Of a stretch of 64,000 bases of DNA, positions 20,487 to 31,182 are shown in pieces. Location of the stretch: positions 62,001-126,000 of the forward strand of contig JANBVO010000044.1 in the NCBI GenBank assembly GCA_030052745.1, in the 5' to 3' direction. Source of the DNA: Pleurostoma richardsiae (lineage: Eukaryota > Ascomycota > Sordariomycetes > Calosphaeriales > Pleurostomataceae). The translations under genes were made by a program, and so were the position numbers. The notes under the pieces are model-generated. The model made no database searches. It saw only the letters and a program-made list of their open reading frames with translations, and was not told the DNA's origin. Position 1 is the stretch's first letter, and every line of letters begins with the position of its first letter.

Positions 20487-22166
20487 TCACTCCGTCTCGC
20501 TGGCCTCCTTCCTGGAAGGCACGGCGTACTCGTCCGACGACGAGTCCTTCTCCATGCCGGTGATGCCCTCCACGACACCGTCCTTGAGCGCGTCCACGTC
20601 GAGGTGCGGGCCCGTGTAGTTCTTCCTGCCGTCGATAATCCACTGGAACACGGCGATGAAGAGGATGATGCCGAAGGCGACGATGCAGTAGTTCATGTTG
20701 CTCGCCGTCACAGGCAGCTCGGGCGGGAAGACGAAAAGCACAGTGGTGAGGATCGTCCATGCGATGCCGACCTGTGAAAAGCGTTAGCGGACCACTCGTC
20801 TTGCGTTTCTTGATACGTCGAGTGTAAGACTTACCAAGTTGACCGTCCACCCCAGCCAGCCGGGGAGTTTGAACGGCCTCGTCTCTGGCAGCATCCTCCG
20901 CCCCCTGAGGCAGTTAATGGCCGGGGGAATCGCGTACGTCACGCCCAGCGCGACCACGCTCGCCGAGACGATTGCATTGAAGGCGCTGGACGACCCCAGG
21001 AAGATGCAACCAAAGATGATCACCCACGCCGTCGTCCAGATCAGCGCGTACAGCGGCACGTCCAGGCCCGGGTGCACCTTGGCGAAGACGCGGCTGAAGG
21101 GCAGGCCCCTGTCGCGGGCGAACGCATAGGACATGCGAGAGCTGGTAGTCATGATGCTGGTCGTGGTGAAGAGCATGCAAACGAGGGGGAACATCAGCAG
21201 GCAGATGGCGCCGGCGCGGTTCTGGGTGGCGTCGTAGAGGATCTGCAGCAAGGGGCCAGCGGCGGAGCCGATGACGGTGTCGACGTCCTTGAGCACGAAG
21301 AGCAGGCAGCTGAGGAAGACGAAGCCCGTGAACATGCCGATGCCGATGCAGTACATCATGATCTTAGGACCCTCGATCTGCGGCTGCGGGATCTCCTCGA
21401 TCATGTGGACCACGCCGTCGAAGCCGGTCAGGGAGAAGGCACCCTGCAGCAGCCCCAGAAGCCAGGCGAGGCCGTCGGGCCAGCCCACCTCGTTGATGAA
21501 GTTGCCGTAGACGAAGTCGCCGCTCTGGTAGTCGGGCGACGCGCAGGCCAGCACGGTGATGCTGATGACGGCGAAGCCGGTGATGGACCAGAAGAAGGCC
21601 GCCTTGGTGAAGAAGGGGAGCAGGCGGTTCGCAAAGGCATTGATGAGGAAGGCGGCCAGCGTGTAGCCGATGTAAATGAGGAATTGATGCCAGTTCTTGG
21701 ACTCATAGTCAGGGTGCATGAGCGAGATGACGCCGAGGATGAGCTGACTGCCGAGCAGTCCGCCGGTCGCTGTCAGGGCCACCCAGGCGGCGACGTTGAT
21801 CCAACCCGTAGCGAAGCTAATAGCCGGGGAGAAGCGCTTCCAGCTGATGATGGCTGCCCAGTGGTACTGGCCGCCGGCCGTGGGATAAGCTGAGAGGAAC
21901 TCGGCCAGGGAGGCGGCAAGGCACAGGTTGCAGATGCCGGCGACAATGAGACCCCAAATGATGGCGCTGGGGCCGCCGGAGGGGAGGGCCAGAGAGATGG
22001 AGGCCGCGAGAGCAGTCCAGCTGTTCAGGATCGCGAAGGCCAGCCCCAGCATGGAGATTTTGGAGAAGTTGCGCTGCAGCTCCTGCTTGACGCCGAGCCG
22101 CTCAAGGGCGGCGGCGTCCTCCTGGACGAGGACACCGCGGTGCCGCGAGTCAATCTGTTCTTCCAT
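20487..22166 (-). CDS. Amino acid/GABA/choline-type permease (APC superfamily)
   Basis: Plasma-membrane or vacuolar uptake carrier for amino acids, GABA or choline-like amines. Two exons (22166-20835 and 20771-20487) give 538 residues with about 12 hydrophobic helices. The first helix (GLAFAILNSWTALAASISLA) follows a cytosolic N-terminus carrying ELQRNFSKISMLG. The loop block FSLTGFDGVVHMIEEI is typical of the GABA/choline permease (UGA4/HNM1-like) branch. So are the SSRMSYAFARDRGLP segment before helix 8 and the helix-9 region. The single intron falls after WTVNL near the helix 11 region. A short acidic cytosolic C-terminus (EKDSSSDEYAVPS) ends the protein. Substrate cannot be read from the sequence. 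Confidence 0.9.
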
Positions 22167-23333
22167 GGCGCTGAATGCCCTTGAGAGGTTGTCGCCGTCG
22201 CGGGATCAAGGAGTCACGACTTGAGCAAGTCGATGTCTAAGGCGGATGGATGAAGGGACGAGCCAGGGCTGAGATGAGTCGCGGTGGCAGGCGGGCGCGG
22301 TCTATTATGCCAGGATCGACGCCCATTCTGTTATGATTTTCCATTACGTCCCATCCATCTCTCATCTCCGTAAGCCGGACCAGCCCGGCGGTCATGAGTT
22401 GTGGGGATGAGTAAAGAGTGGCCAATGTCGCCTCCTCAATGACGCAGACATATTACACACAAAGACCCTGTTCTGCGCCCTATTCGGCAATGGCTGACAC
22501 TGGTGGGTTGCACCCACGAGATGCGCCCAATGGCATCGCCGGCCTCACTATCGCGCTGCGGCTGTACATACCAAACTGTCGATAGCGCCGCCGGCATCCA
22601 CTTGGGCCCCCCTGGGCTGGGCCCCTTAATCCGCATGCAGATGCGGAGGTAAGCGTGGTTAGCCCTGCCTAGCGACGGACAAGCTTTTCGGATATCTTGA
22701 AGATTGGCTGGGCATCAACATGTTAGGTAATTGGCAGTGTCTAGAGCGCAGGCTCTCACGATTAGATCTCTGGCGGACTGCGGAGCGCAGCGCCATTCCG
22801 TCTTGCCTCGGTATGTCTCCGTCAACCTCCTTCTAGCCGACAACGGCAGCCCGGGACCAAAGGGTCTGCTACAGTGCCATCCTTGAGATATCCGATCAGG
22901 TCGAGCATGCGCCTATTGATCTCACGTCTTTGGGGTCGCATCCTTCTGGAAGAGGCGCAGACATATGGGTATGCGGCTGACTCAGTCGGTGATCTGCACG
23001 TCTTGAACCGCTCAATTTTTTGCTAAGTAGGACGCTACTAAATGAGTAGCTTGATGATCTTCCCGGAAAGGCGTGGCAGGCTCGAACCGCGGGGAACTAC
23101 GGAGTATTGTACCCAGAGACGCCTTAAGTGCCGAAGTCCCCCGGATGAGAGCCGGAGGATCCGCTCTTTCTTGCAACAATGTTCGCAAGAGATTGAGACT
23201 CGGGTGGTTACCAGGGCTTCTCTATTTAGACCAGTGTTCAATGCAATACCCTTCAGAGCATATGCGCTTCTATGTGCCCCCCCCCAATCAATCCTGGACC
23301 CCCGTGCCGTGCCAACATCCGACACAGCTGCGC
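22167..23333. other. Intergenic region downstream of the small secreted protein gene
   Basis: 1.2 kb, containing the promoter of the permease (minus strand) and the 3' flank of the small secreted gene. No additional gene is supported. Confidence 0.5.
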
Positions 23334-23679
23334 TTAGTTGGCACAGTTGCTCAATGGGCGGTTCGAGATGATGCAGTACCCTATGGCGCTGAACGGGGAT
23401 CCGTCTTGGCACCGGTCCCGATCCGGCCGGCAGCAAGTGTAGGGATGGCTCGCGCTCGGGATGCAGTCCGAGCCCTTCTTGCAGCAGATGTCGGCTAAAT
23501 GGCCCGTTAGCACCGTGGATACCACCCAGCTTTTATTGCGTGGTTTGAAAGCAATTCAGTCATGCTGAGCATCACGTACCTGGGGCCCTGATATCGAGTG
23601 GTTCATGGGGCGCAGCGCGGCCACCGCTGAAAGTGAGGATGAAGGTCATGACAGTGAGGAGAGACGACTTGGGTTCCAT
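23334..23679 (-). CDS. Small secreted protein with eight cysteines
   Basis: Not recognised; described from sequence. Two exons (23679-23580 and 23494-23334) join in frame to 86 residues. The intron runs from GTACGT to TTTAG with a GCTAAC branch site 14 bases before the end. Residues 1-22 are a plausible signal peptide (MEPKSSLLTVMTFILTFSGG, cut near RAA). The mature protein of about 64 residues has eight cysteines spaced CC-x5-C-x9-CC-x6-C-x11-C-x9-C. Such a layout can form four disulphides, as in fungal effector-like, killer-like or antimicrobial secreted peptides and hydrophobin-unrelated CC-pair proteins. The hydrophobic spacing of hydrophobins is absent. A TATAAA box on the same strand lies about 117 bp upstream (23796-23801). 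Function unknown. Confidence 0.68.
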
Positions 23680-24776
23680 TGCGGGATATGTCTTTCACGA
23701 ACTGAACGGAATCCTTGAGTATAGAGGAGAAGCCTCAGATGCAGTGCGATTCGCGAAAATGCAGCAACTTGGAAAGTGAGAGAGGTCCCGCCCGCTTTAT
23801 ACTACATGAAGCCTGGCACTTCATTTAGCCACTCCCTTTGCTTTCCCTTCACGTTCCAATATCCTACCTGGCTTAGATGAGTCCGAAAGAGGAGAGGAAG
23901 TGACTCATTGTCAGTCACGATAGCGGCACGACTGCCAGAGGCGCAGTCCGTGTAGGCACTATAAGCTGCGTTATATCCTCCCTCACACCCATCCAGTGAA
24001 AGTCGTCAGTGCTTATTTCTGCAACGGTAAAAGAACCAACATATTTTCTCTATCCGTACCGATCAATTCCAACATAGCCTAAATCCTAGTTGGTTCAGCG
24101 GCAGGTGGCGATGTCGCATGCCTGCAATGGAGTTGCATTGGAGGTCAGCGCCTTGCCTTCAGCGGCACCACAGGTTCGCAGCTCCGATTGACATTGACTG
24201 TCTTCTGTTTGGCTCAGCACCTGCGGCTCTGCGGCATGAGCAATATAGACGGCGCCTAAGAACGAAAAAATAGAAAAAGTCGTAGGATTCTCCGCTCGTC
24301 GAGGCGGTAACGGCCATGCCGGTTAAATTCCTGTTGCTGCGGTGGTAGGCGGTTGGTGTCGTGCTGTACCTATGCTCCAGCTCTCTCATGACGACGGAGA
24401 CAAGTAGAAGACAGAGGAAGAGGATATCGGAGCAATATGAGAGAGGAGTGACAACAGGAATCGATCGTGCCACTCACTTATCAATACCGAGTATGGCCAG
24501 TAGGATGCTAGGCTGTCCTTCCAAGTTGATAGTTGGCTTCTTCAACGCCGATGCGTGAGCGGCAGATCACAAGTAAGCTCCAAGGGGATGGATGGATGGT
24601 GCAAGATCTCAGAAGCTCATTACATTTGCATTATTAGAATGCCCCAAAAGAGACTACAAGACGTATTGCTACCAGAAGTGCAATGACGGAAAAGTAATCT
24701 GCTAGCATATGCTCATCGATGTTGCTTCAGAGCGCCCTTGCCCTTGTTCACACCCATTAACCCTATCCGCCAGTCC
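23680..24776. other. Intergenic region upstream of the small secreted protein gene
   Basis: 1.1 kb holding the small secreted gene's promoter (TATA box at 23796-23801) and the 3' flank of the first BIM1-like gene. A minus-strand ORF of 104 codons near 24159-24473 lacks an ATG at its start and any domain. Confidence 0.5.
23796..23801 (-). promoter_or_regulatory. TATA box of the small secreted protein gene
   Basis: TATAAA on the minus strand, 117 bp upstream of the start codon. The two SDR genes and the S28 peptidase gene in this window have similar boxes 109-135 bp before their ATGs. Confidence 0.5.
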
Positions 24777-26147
24777 TTAGAGGACGTGGACGACGACACC
24801 CCAGCCGATAACAACCGAAACCACTGCCATGACGGTGGCCACCATGCTACAATCATGTTCGATCATCGTGGACGCGCCAGCCGTGACGACAGGTTGAGAC
24901 ACCGAGGCCGTAGCGCTGCCGGTCGCAGCACCGGCCGGAGTCAAGGTTGAAAAGACGGTGACCAGAGAAACCGAGTGACTCCCGCCAGCACCGTTAGATC
25001 TTGGGCCACTGGCACTCGAGGAAGGGCCTGCGGCTCCAGAAGAGGGCCCGGTCGCCGTTGTGACGGAGGAGGCTCCGACCGTGGCAGATGAGGGTCCAGA
25101 TGCGATGACGGAGGCGGTTCCGGCCACTGCAGACGAAGGCCCAGAAATGACCGAGACAGATGCAGACACAGTCACGGCGGGAGAAGGCGACGCGGTGACT
25201 GTGACGGTGGAAGCTGCGGACACTTCCGTGGCCGAGGTTGACTGGGTCAAGCCAGGGAAAGAGGGTGTCACGCCAGATCCTGATCCCGTAGCACCCGTGG
25301 CCGGGGCAGATGCGGCGGGACCAGTGGCCGTACCGACAATAGTTAGGGTGATCGGAGTGACCGAGGCCGGCTGAGGCACGCTGGAGAGGGTGACGGTTGT
25401 GGTGATTACACTTATCACGCCAGCCGGTGTGCTTGTGGTGGTGCAGGCCGTAGAGGGAGAAGGTGCAGGAGCGGAGATTGAGGCAGCTGCAGATGATGAG
25501 GTCGTGCAAGGCGTGGTAGAGGAAGGTGCATCAGCCGTATAGGTGACAGTGGCGACCGCGCTTGGGAGATTGGCAGGGCCCGGTGCCACGATGATTGGGT
25601 CGATGACAACGTTCACGTCGTTGGTGCAGTCAGACGGGACAGCGTCCGGACCGCCAGCTACAAAGTTGATGGCAGCACACTGTGGAAAGGATTTTAGTCT
25701 CATTATGCTTCCACGAGAATACAATGACGCCTGCGCCCTTACCTGGTAGAGGACTCCGTCGGGAGCATGCTGCTTGAGTTGCAAAACCACCGGCTGGCCG
25801 GCCCAGGCAGAGAAACCAGGAATCTCTGCGAAGCAGACCTGACCGAAGCCAGTCTGAGCAAAAGGCTCGACAACAGGAACCCAGTTGGTGGTATCGGTCG
25901 CCAAGGCTGCGTTGATCTCCCAGGTGACGTTGGGATGCGTGGTAAGCAAGCCGATGTTGCCGCCATTGATAGCCCAGTCAGTGACGACGTTGGAGCGATC
26001 GGTAGGATCGAAGGTGTCACATGGACCCGTGCTCTCGTGGTCATCATCAAAACCAAGAGAGGTAGGAATCTGGAGGACGAAGTGGGCACCGGCAATGGCA
26101 GCCCAACCAAAGGCGGCCAAGGCGAGCAGGAGCTGGCGGGAGTACAT
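24777..26147 (-). CDS. BIM1-like (LPMO-like, X325) copper-binding family protein, GPI-anchored, copy A
   Basis: Two exons (26147-25743 and 25679-24777), 435 residues. The 63-bp intron is in frame and could be read through, but it has GTAAGG..CCACAG ends. A signal peptide (1-21) ends just before His22 in AHFVLQIP. A mature N-terminal His, together with the later THP motif, forms the histidine-brace copper site of the family. The BIM1-like domain covers about 22-175 with conserved cysteines, GFDDDHES, and the HAPDGVLYQ|CAAINF segment at the splice site. A Ser/Thr/Val/Ala-rich stalk of about 230 residues follows, and a hydrophobic C-terminus (MVATVMAVVSVVIGWGVVV) suggests a GPI anchor. Known relatives act in copper acquisition at the cell surface (Cryptococcus Bim1) and lack polysaccharide oxidase activity. 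Confidence 0.86.
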   Translation of the reverse strand: MYSRQLLLALAAFGWAAIAGAHFVLQIPTSLGFDDDHESTGPCDTFDPTDRSNVVTDWAINGGNIGLLTTHPNVTWEINAALATDTTNWVPVVEPFAQTGFGQVCFAEIPGFSAWAGQPVVLQLKQHAPDGVLYQVRAQASLYSRGSIMRLKSFPQCAAINFVAGGPDAVPSDCTNDVNVVIDPIIVAPGPANLPSAVATVTYTADAPSSTTPCTTSSSAAASISAPAPSPSTACTTTSTPAGVISVITTTVTLSSVPQPASVTPITLTIVGTATGPAASAPATGATGSGSGVTPSFPGLTQSTSATEVSAASTVTVTASPSPAVTVSASVSVISGPSSAVAGTASVIASGPSSATVGASSVTTATGPSSGAAGPSSSASGPRSNGAGGSHSVSLVTVFSTLTPAGAATGSATASVSQPVVTAGASTMIEHDCSMVATVMAVVSVVIGWGVVVHVL

Positions 26148-27392
26148 GATGACAGTTTGTTGTACGAATGAGGGGCAAGAGTGATGAAAGGACTGTTGTC
26201 GACTGGAGCAGGAGTGAATGACTTGCCGGCGAGCCGCAAAGGATAGAACCTAAAGACGGTGGTGCAGGTGGTAGGCAGCGAAAGATCATCCACAGAGGTG
26301 AAAATCTGGTGTTGTAGATGTTCTGGGCTGTCCCACGTAGTATGGCCACAACCGATCAAAGAAGAAGATGAACTCTGTGAAATAGTACTGTGACGATTGA
26401 CTCTGATGCCGAGATTAGGCTGGGAATCCTGCTATCTTGAGGTTGACGGGGCTGGAGCTGGAGCTGGAGGTGGTTGCGCGAGAAAGGAACGGGAGGGGAT
26501 GATGAAGTGGAAAGTCGTGGTTGAGGTTGTTGGGGAAGAACAAGTGGTGAAAGAAGGAGAGAAAGGCGAAAGGGGAGATAGGAAGCACAGAAGCAGGTAA
26601 CTAAGTACCTTCTCGTCGTCACCTCTCCCTCAGGACTTGATCAGGAGTTGATGCCGAAAGGGGAAGGGGCGGAGAAGAGAGAGGCAGTAGAAGCAAAGGA
26701 CTAAAGCTACCTCTAGAGTACAATGCCTGGTCACACTGTGGGGTGTAATATGAGGTATCTTATGTGTATTTGAGGCCCAAGGTGAGGTACCTACCAGGTA
26801 CTTACAGCGTTCAAGTGAAGTCGACAAGGAAGGCATTGGGGATGTTGTCGCCAGGGACACGTTACGGTAGTACTGAGAAACCTCAAGAAAGTACATATAC
26901 ACGAGTATGAGCTAAAGGCCTATTCTGTTTAGAAGGCCCAGGTACATGAAATCAATTCTGAAATACTTCAGGTCGGGATATTCTTGTCCCATCGTGCCTT
27001 CCATCCGCCAGTTCGGCATATCGTATACATGCCGAGACGTACCTGTAGGCAGTTAATGCGATCAACCTACATGAATACAAGGTACGTACTCGCTGAGGCC
27101 TTCTGTTATCAAATCTGCGTCGACTGTGACTTATCCTGACGTACCTCATTCTCTGAGGTAGAAGCAAGAGCTTCAGGACCCTTTCATCTTGGCCGCTTCC
27201 TTCCTCAACACAACCCACGGCAATCTGACCTGCCTTGCCTACGTTGTACAAGTACACGCCCTCTGGGCAAACATCACCCAGATATAGGAGCAATTACGAC
27301 TCTCCCCAAAGCTCGACATCTTTGTCCGCATCCTCGAATCGCCGACTCATTGAATTCAACTTCGAATTTCCGGACACGTCTTTCTCGTCAAC
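26148..27392. promoter_or_regulatory. Shared divergent promoter of two BIM1-like genes
   Basis: 1.25 kb between divergently transcribed paralogues. GTACCT or its complement AGGTAC core sequences occur at 26605, 26785 (palindromic AGGTACCT), 26796, 26940, 27039, 27080 and 27141. They are candidate regulatory sites, although similar sites also occur elsewhere in the window (4573, 36131). No gene was seen inside. Confidence 0.45.
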
Positions 27393-28146
27393 ATGAAGTT
27401 TCTCGCCATCCTCCTTGCTTCGGCTCTTGGAGCCGCGCACTTTGTGTTGGAAGTTCCTCCTTCTATCGGCTTCAACGACGCCATTGAGGCTACTGCTCCC
27501 TGTGATGGTTTCGACATCACTTCTCGCAAGATTGTCACCGACTTTCCCGTCGCTGGCTCCCCAATCCAGATACTTTCCACTCATCCCAAGGCGGAGTGGG
27601 AGGTTCGAGCCGCGCTGCTCAATAACACCAGCAACTTCACCTATATGGTCCCGCGCATCAGCCAGCAGGGCATCGGCATCTTCTGTCTGCCTTCCGTTCC
27701 TGGAATTGCTGACTGGGAGGGCCTGGAGGTCATCATGCAAATGATTCAGCACGCTGTTGATGGGGCTCTCTATCAGGTGACTTGGCATCGATGAGTGAAG
27801 TAGTATCGAACCTAAGAGCTGACAACCCGGTTCCATACAGTGTGCCGCCTTAAAGTTTGTTTCAGGTCCTCCCGCCAGTATTCCGAGCTCCTGCAAGAAT
27901 GCGACTGGGATTATCGCCTCGTTCATCTCCGGCTCCGAGACTGCGACTGCGACCGCCACAAGCATCGTGGCTGCCACTACACTTGTGACAGCTCCTACCA
28001 GTACTGCCAGACCGGCAACCAGACCTTCCAGTATAGCCGTTGTCTCTCCAGCTGCAACAACCTCTGCATCGGCCGCTTCTTCTTATAAGAGATTTGAAGA
28101 CTTGTGCTATGTACTTGCCATAGGAGCTGCAGGGCTCATGATCTGA
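27393..28146 (+). CDS. BIM1-like (LPMO-like, X325) copper-binding family protein, copy B
   Basis: Two exons (27393-27776 and 27841-28146) give 229 residues. The signal peptide (MKFLAILLASALGAA) ends right before His16 in HFVLEVPPSIGF, the family's copper-binding mature N-terminus. The domain shares GF(D/N)D, PCD.FD, LSTHPKAEWEVRAAL and the C-terminal QHAVDGALYQ|CAALKFV block with copy A, including an intron at the same codon boundary. The Ser/Thr/Ala-rich stalk is only about 65 residues, and the hydrophobic tail (CYVLAIGAAGLMI) is short, so GPI anchoring is less certain than in copy A. Read without splicing, the frame stops 5 codons into the intron. A cell-surface copper-handling role is inferred from the family. 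Confidence 0.84.
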
Positions 28147-28542
28147 CGGTTTCTGCCAATGGTTTGGAGGAACGTATGCCTGTGAAGCATGAAGACCGAA
28201 GTAGGGTGTGGCGTGGCCACGGCACAGAATCTGGAGCAATCAATGGCGAGAGGATAGAGTGTATATCTCGCTTGCTGCAACCTAGGCTCTATCTATATAT
28301 AGAGTCTTATTTGCAGCCGGTATGATAAATAAAATCTCTATTCAATCGTAACAGAAGTTGAAGAATCCCAAGAGCCTTATTTACTGCGTTTCTCCTCCTC
28401 CTGCATCGGAGGTACGCCCAAGAGTAGCCCGGTAACAGAGACAGTCACATCTCGATTACCGAGCTATGATCGCTGCCTGGTTGAAGGAAGGATACAATTG
28501 CTTTTGCCCTGCCGTGGACACGCTCATCTTTAATCGGCGCGA
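28147..28542. other. Convergent intergenic region BIM1-like B/phosphatase
   Basis: 396 bp holding two 3' flanks. An AT-rich stretch with TATATATAGAG near 28290-28300 may be part of a 3' processing region. No gene was seen. Confidence 0.5.
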
Positions 28543-30102
28543 TCACTGCACGACAAACCGCTGGGTATGGCTCTTATACAGGACGGAGCTGTCCAGGATG
28601 TCGCCCGTCGTAGACTGGATAAAGTCCACCTTCAGGTGAGTGCTATCCAGGAACGACAGTTTAGCGTAGCTGAAGTCGTCCGCGTACGCAAACGCGTTCG
28701 CCGTCGTGTTGGCCCCCACGGCGCTCAGCCCCTCGATGTTGCCCGCGCCGCCGGCGACGATGTACATGGGCGCCGCGGGGTCGTCCATCCCCTTCGGGTC
28801 CGCGACGCCGCCATTGACGGGGACGAAGCGCTGCGAGTTGTGGACGTGCCCGAAGACGCCGAGGTCGACGCCGTAGCGGTACAGCAGCGGCTCGAAGGCG
28901 TCCTGGCAAGGCCCGCAGGCGTCGCTGCTGCTGCCCGTGGTGTACCAGGGGCGGTGCCCGCCGACCACGACCCAGGGCGTGACGGCGCGGTCGACGGAGG
29001 CGAGGTCCGCGGCGAGGAAGTCCAGCTGCTGGGCGGAGGTGCGCCCAAAGGGCCCGCTGTTGAGGCCCGCGGAGCCGCCGGGCGCGTCGGGCGCGTCGGC
29101 GAAGTCGGTCTCCGTGTCGATCATGACGACGTGCACCATGCCGTACTCGAAGGAGTACCAGAAGGGCGGGTTGGCGAGCGCCTTGGCGTTGCTGGCGAGG
29201 GTCCGGGCGGTCGCGTTGGCCGAGGTCGAGGGGAAGGTGGAGGGCATGGTCGCTCCGAAGCGGTTCATGAAGTCGGTGAAGTTGCGCTGGCCCGCGGGGC
29301 AAAGGCCTGACGTGTAGGGGATCTCCTCGCAGTCGGCCTCGTGGTTGCCCGGGCTGGCCATGTAGGGCTTGCGGGCGGCGACGGGGGCCAGCTGGTCATA
29401 GAACTGCTCGAGGATCGCCTCGTAGGCGTCAGAACCAACGAGCAGGTTCTTGGGCTTGAGAAGCCAGTCGTCGGCGTAGGCAAAGTCGCCTGGATGGATG
29501 ACCAGCTCGTAGTCATCGACCGTGTCGGCGAGTCGGCCGATGGTGGTGTGGTTCAGTGAGGGGTCGACGAGGGGGATGGTGTCGCGCTTGGTCATGTCCA
29601 TGTTGATGGTATAACCATCTGCACCGTAGACCCCCATGTCAATGACAGCGTTCATGGCGAAGGGCGTCTTGTCGCCGGGGACACGCGGGCTGAAGAAGTG
29701 CTCCACAGTCGAGTTCGTGGAGACGATCTTGTAGTAGTACGTCGTCCCCGGCGTCAGATTGGTGAGTACTACCGCGTTGGAGTAGGTCCTTGAAGTGGAA
29801 TACGTGACGGATGAAGTTGAGCAAGCCTTCTGCGTGAGGGCGTCGGCAGCTGTGCCATACTGAACGCACGGCCGAGCAAGTTCCTGATACGTGTTCCAGC
29901 CAACGGAGATGGCTTCATGTTGATCAGCATGCAGCATTGGAAGCCTAAAACGGGTTGTAGACTTACAGTTAGGCCCATTTATTGCAATTCTCTGCTGAAC
30001 AGGAGTTGTCAAGTCCGCAGGTTTGGAAGGATAGCTGGCTCCAGCCAAAACCCCGGCAGCCAGTAATGGCAGTCGTTTGGCCCAGACGAGGAGGTTATAC
30101 AT
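28543..30102 (-). CDS. Purple acid phosphatase (secreted metallophosphatase)
   Basis: Hydrolyses phosphate esters outside the cell for phosphate supply, using a dinuclear metal site. Two exons (30102-29967 and 29912-28543) give 501 residues. The 54-bp intron splits a codon so that the joined sequence reads AINGPNSISVGWNTYQE, matching the family's N-terminal fibronectin-like domain. A signal peptide (about 1-25) is present. The metal-binding blocks are in order: DMG, GDFAYADDW, PGNHEADC, VVGGHRPWY and GHVHNSQR. Together these contain the expected Asp, Tyr, Asn and His ligands. Cysteines around ACGPCQ may form a disulphide. Length and motif order match fungal PAPs. It neighbours the BIM1-like genes, but no shared regulation is visible. 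Confidence 0.93.
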   Translation of the reverse strand: MYNLLVWAKRLPLLAAGVLAGASYPSKPADLTTPVQQRIAINGPNCKSTTRFRLPMLHADQHEAISVGWNTYQELARPCVQYGTAADALTQKACSTSSVTYSTSRTYSNAVVLTNLTPGTTYYYKIVSTNSTVEHFFSPRVPGDKTPFAMNAVIDMGVYGADGYTINMDMTKRDTIPLVDPSLNHTTIGRLADTVDDYELVIHPGDFAYADDWLLKPKNLLVGSDAYEAILEQFYDQLAPVAARKPYMASPGNHEADCEEIPYTSGLCPAGQRNFTDFMNRFGATMPSTFPSTSANATARTLASNAKALANPPFWYSFEYGMVHVVMIDTETDFADAPDAPGGSAGLNSGPFGRTSAQQLDFLAADLASVDRAVTPWVVVGGHRPWYTTGSSSDACGPCQDAFEPLLYRYGVDLGVFGHVHNSQRFVPVNGGVADPKGMDDPAAPMYIVAGGAGNIEGLSAVGANTTANAFAYADDFSYAKLSFLDSTHLKVDFIQSTTGDILDSSVLYKSHTQRFVVQ

Positions 30103-31182
30103 TGTTCCTTTGCAAGAGCACAGCTACCGTTTTCAAAGACCAAGCGCAATTCTCTGGAAATCACTGGACAAAATCGCCGATATCTCTATCTACAAAAATC
30201 AAAGCATAGGTCGACATCGACGTCTAATCAGTTGGTTATTAACCATGGGACAAACCGAGGTCGTTAACAAGCCCCCACAGCACACATGCATCTTTCAACC
30301 CTCATCTCGCCATAGCGAGTCTTCTCGTAAGCGGAGGTTGATTTTCTTCCATAACCACAGACCGCACTTTGCGTGGGCGTGACCCGTTTCGGGTCCCTCG
30401 TGGGGCCGGTGATTGGATGAGAGGTGCAGTTCGGTAGAAAACAAGCTCCGGTGATCGACGGCAACTAAGATCGCGCTGCGGTATAACGCGCATCTGCATC
30501 CCAGGCGACCAAGAACTAGAAGAATTGAAAGGCCAATGAGCCGGCCGCTAAATGGCATTCGGTGGCCCAATCCAGATAAGACGCCGTTGAGGGTATCTCC
30601 ATCTGCGCAAGGTGCAGCATCGTCGGGTTCCTAAGATCCCGGCCCCGAGCTGGGATGCATCCAATCATCTAACAGACAAAACGGACAATTCATTTATTCT
30701 TTGAAATCCATCCACGGGGGTTGGACTTCTCGAATGACTCGCCGGAGATACCCGCAGCAGGAGCAATGCCAACTGCCTGTCTTGTCCCTAGTGCCGGATC
30801 TAGGTTGCAGGGAGCAAAATGAGAAGAACGCAGGAGAAGAGAAGCTAGGGTGGCCCTGAAGATGTCACCCCGTATGCAGGATTGCAAAGCCGAGCCTGAC
30901 GGTGTCTGACCTGACAGAGTTCGGTGCTCGGATGTGCTTGAAAGCCGCAAACAGCACGGTACCCGGACGACTCCGCCCCGGACCGATCCCGGAGTTCAAC
31001 GTCCTACCCGAATTGCGGGGAAGGCGGGGTACCGAATCCCGGCGAGCAACATCCCCACGATATCGAGCTCCCGCAGATGCATTGCCAGCAAAGAGAACAC
31101 AAAATCTCCGAGCAAACTAGACCCACCTTATAGAATCGCCTTCTCTCATCACGGACTGACCTGCGCCATAACCACGATCAGA
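30103..31182. other. Divergent intergenic region phosphatase/aldolase
   Basis: 1.1 kb expected to hold both promoters. Nothing beyond short non-descript ORFs was seen. Confidence 0.5.

Noticed and set aside
21072-21893. 273-codon plus-strand ORF opposite the permease
   Set aside because: Acidic, repetitive antisense translation of membrane helices; no domain.
23080-23100. GGTTCGAGCC on the minus strand as a tRNA B-box
   Set aside because: The flanking bases cannot form a T-arm or acceptor stem.
28567-29310. 247-codon plus-strand ORF opposite the purple acid phosphatase
   Set aside because: Antisense shadow; the minus strand carries every metal-binding motif.
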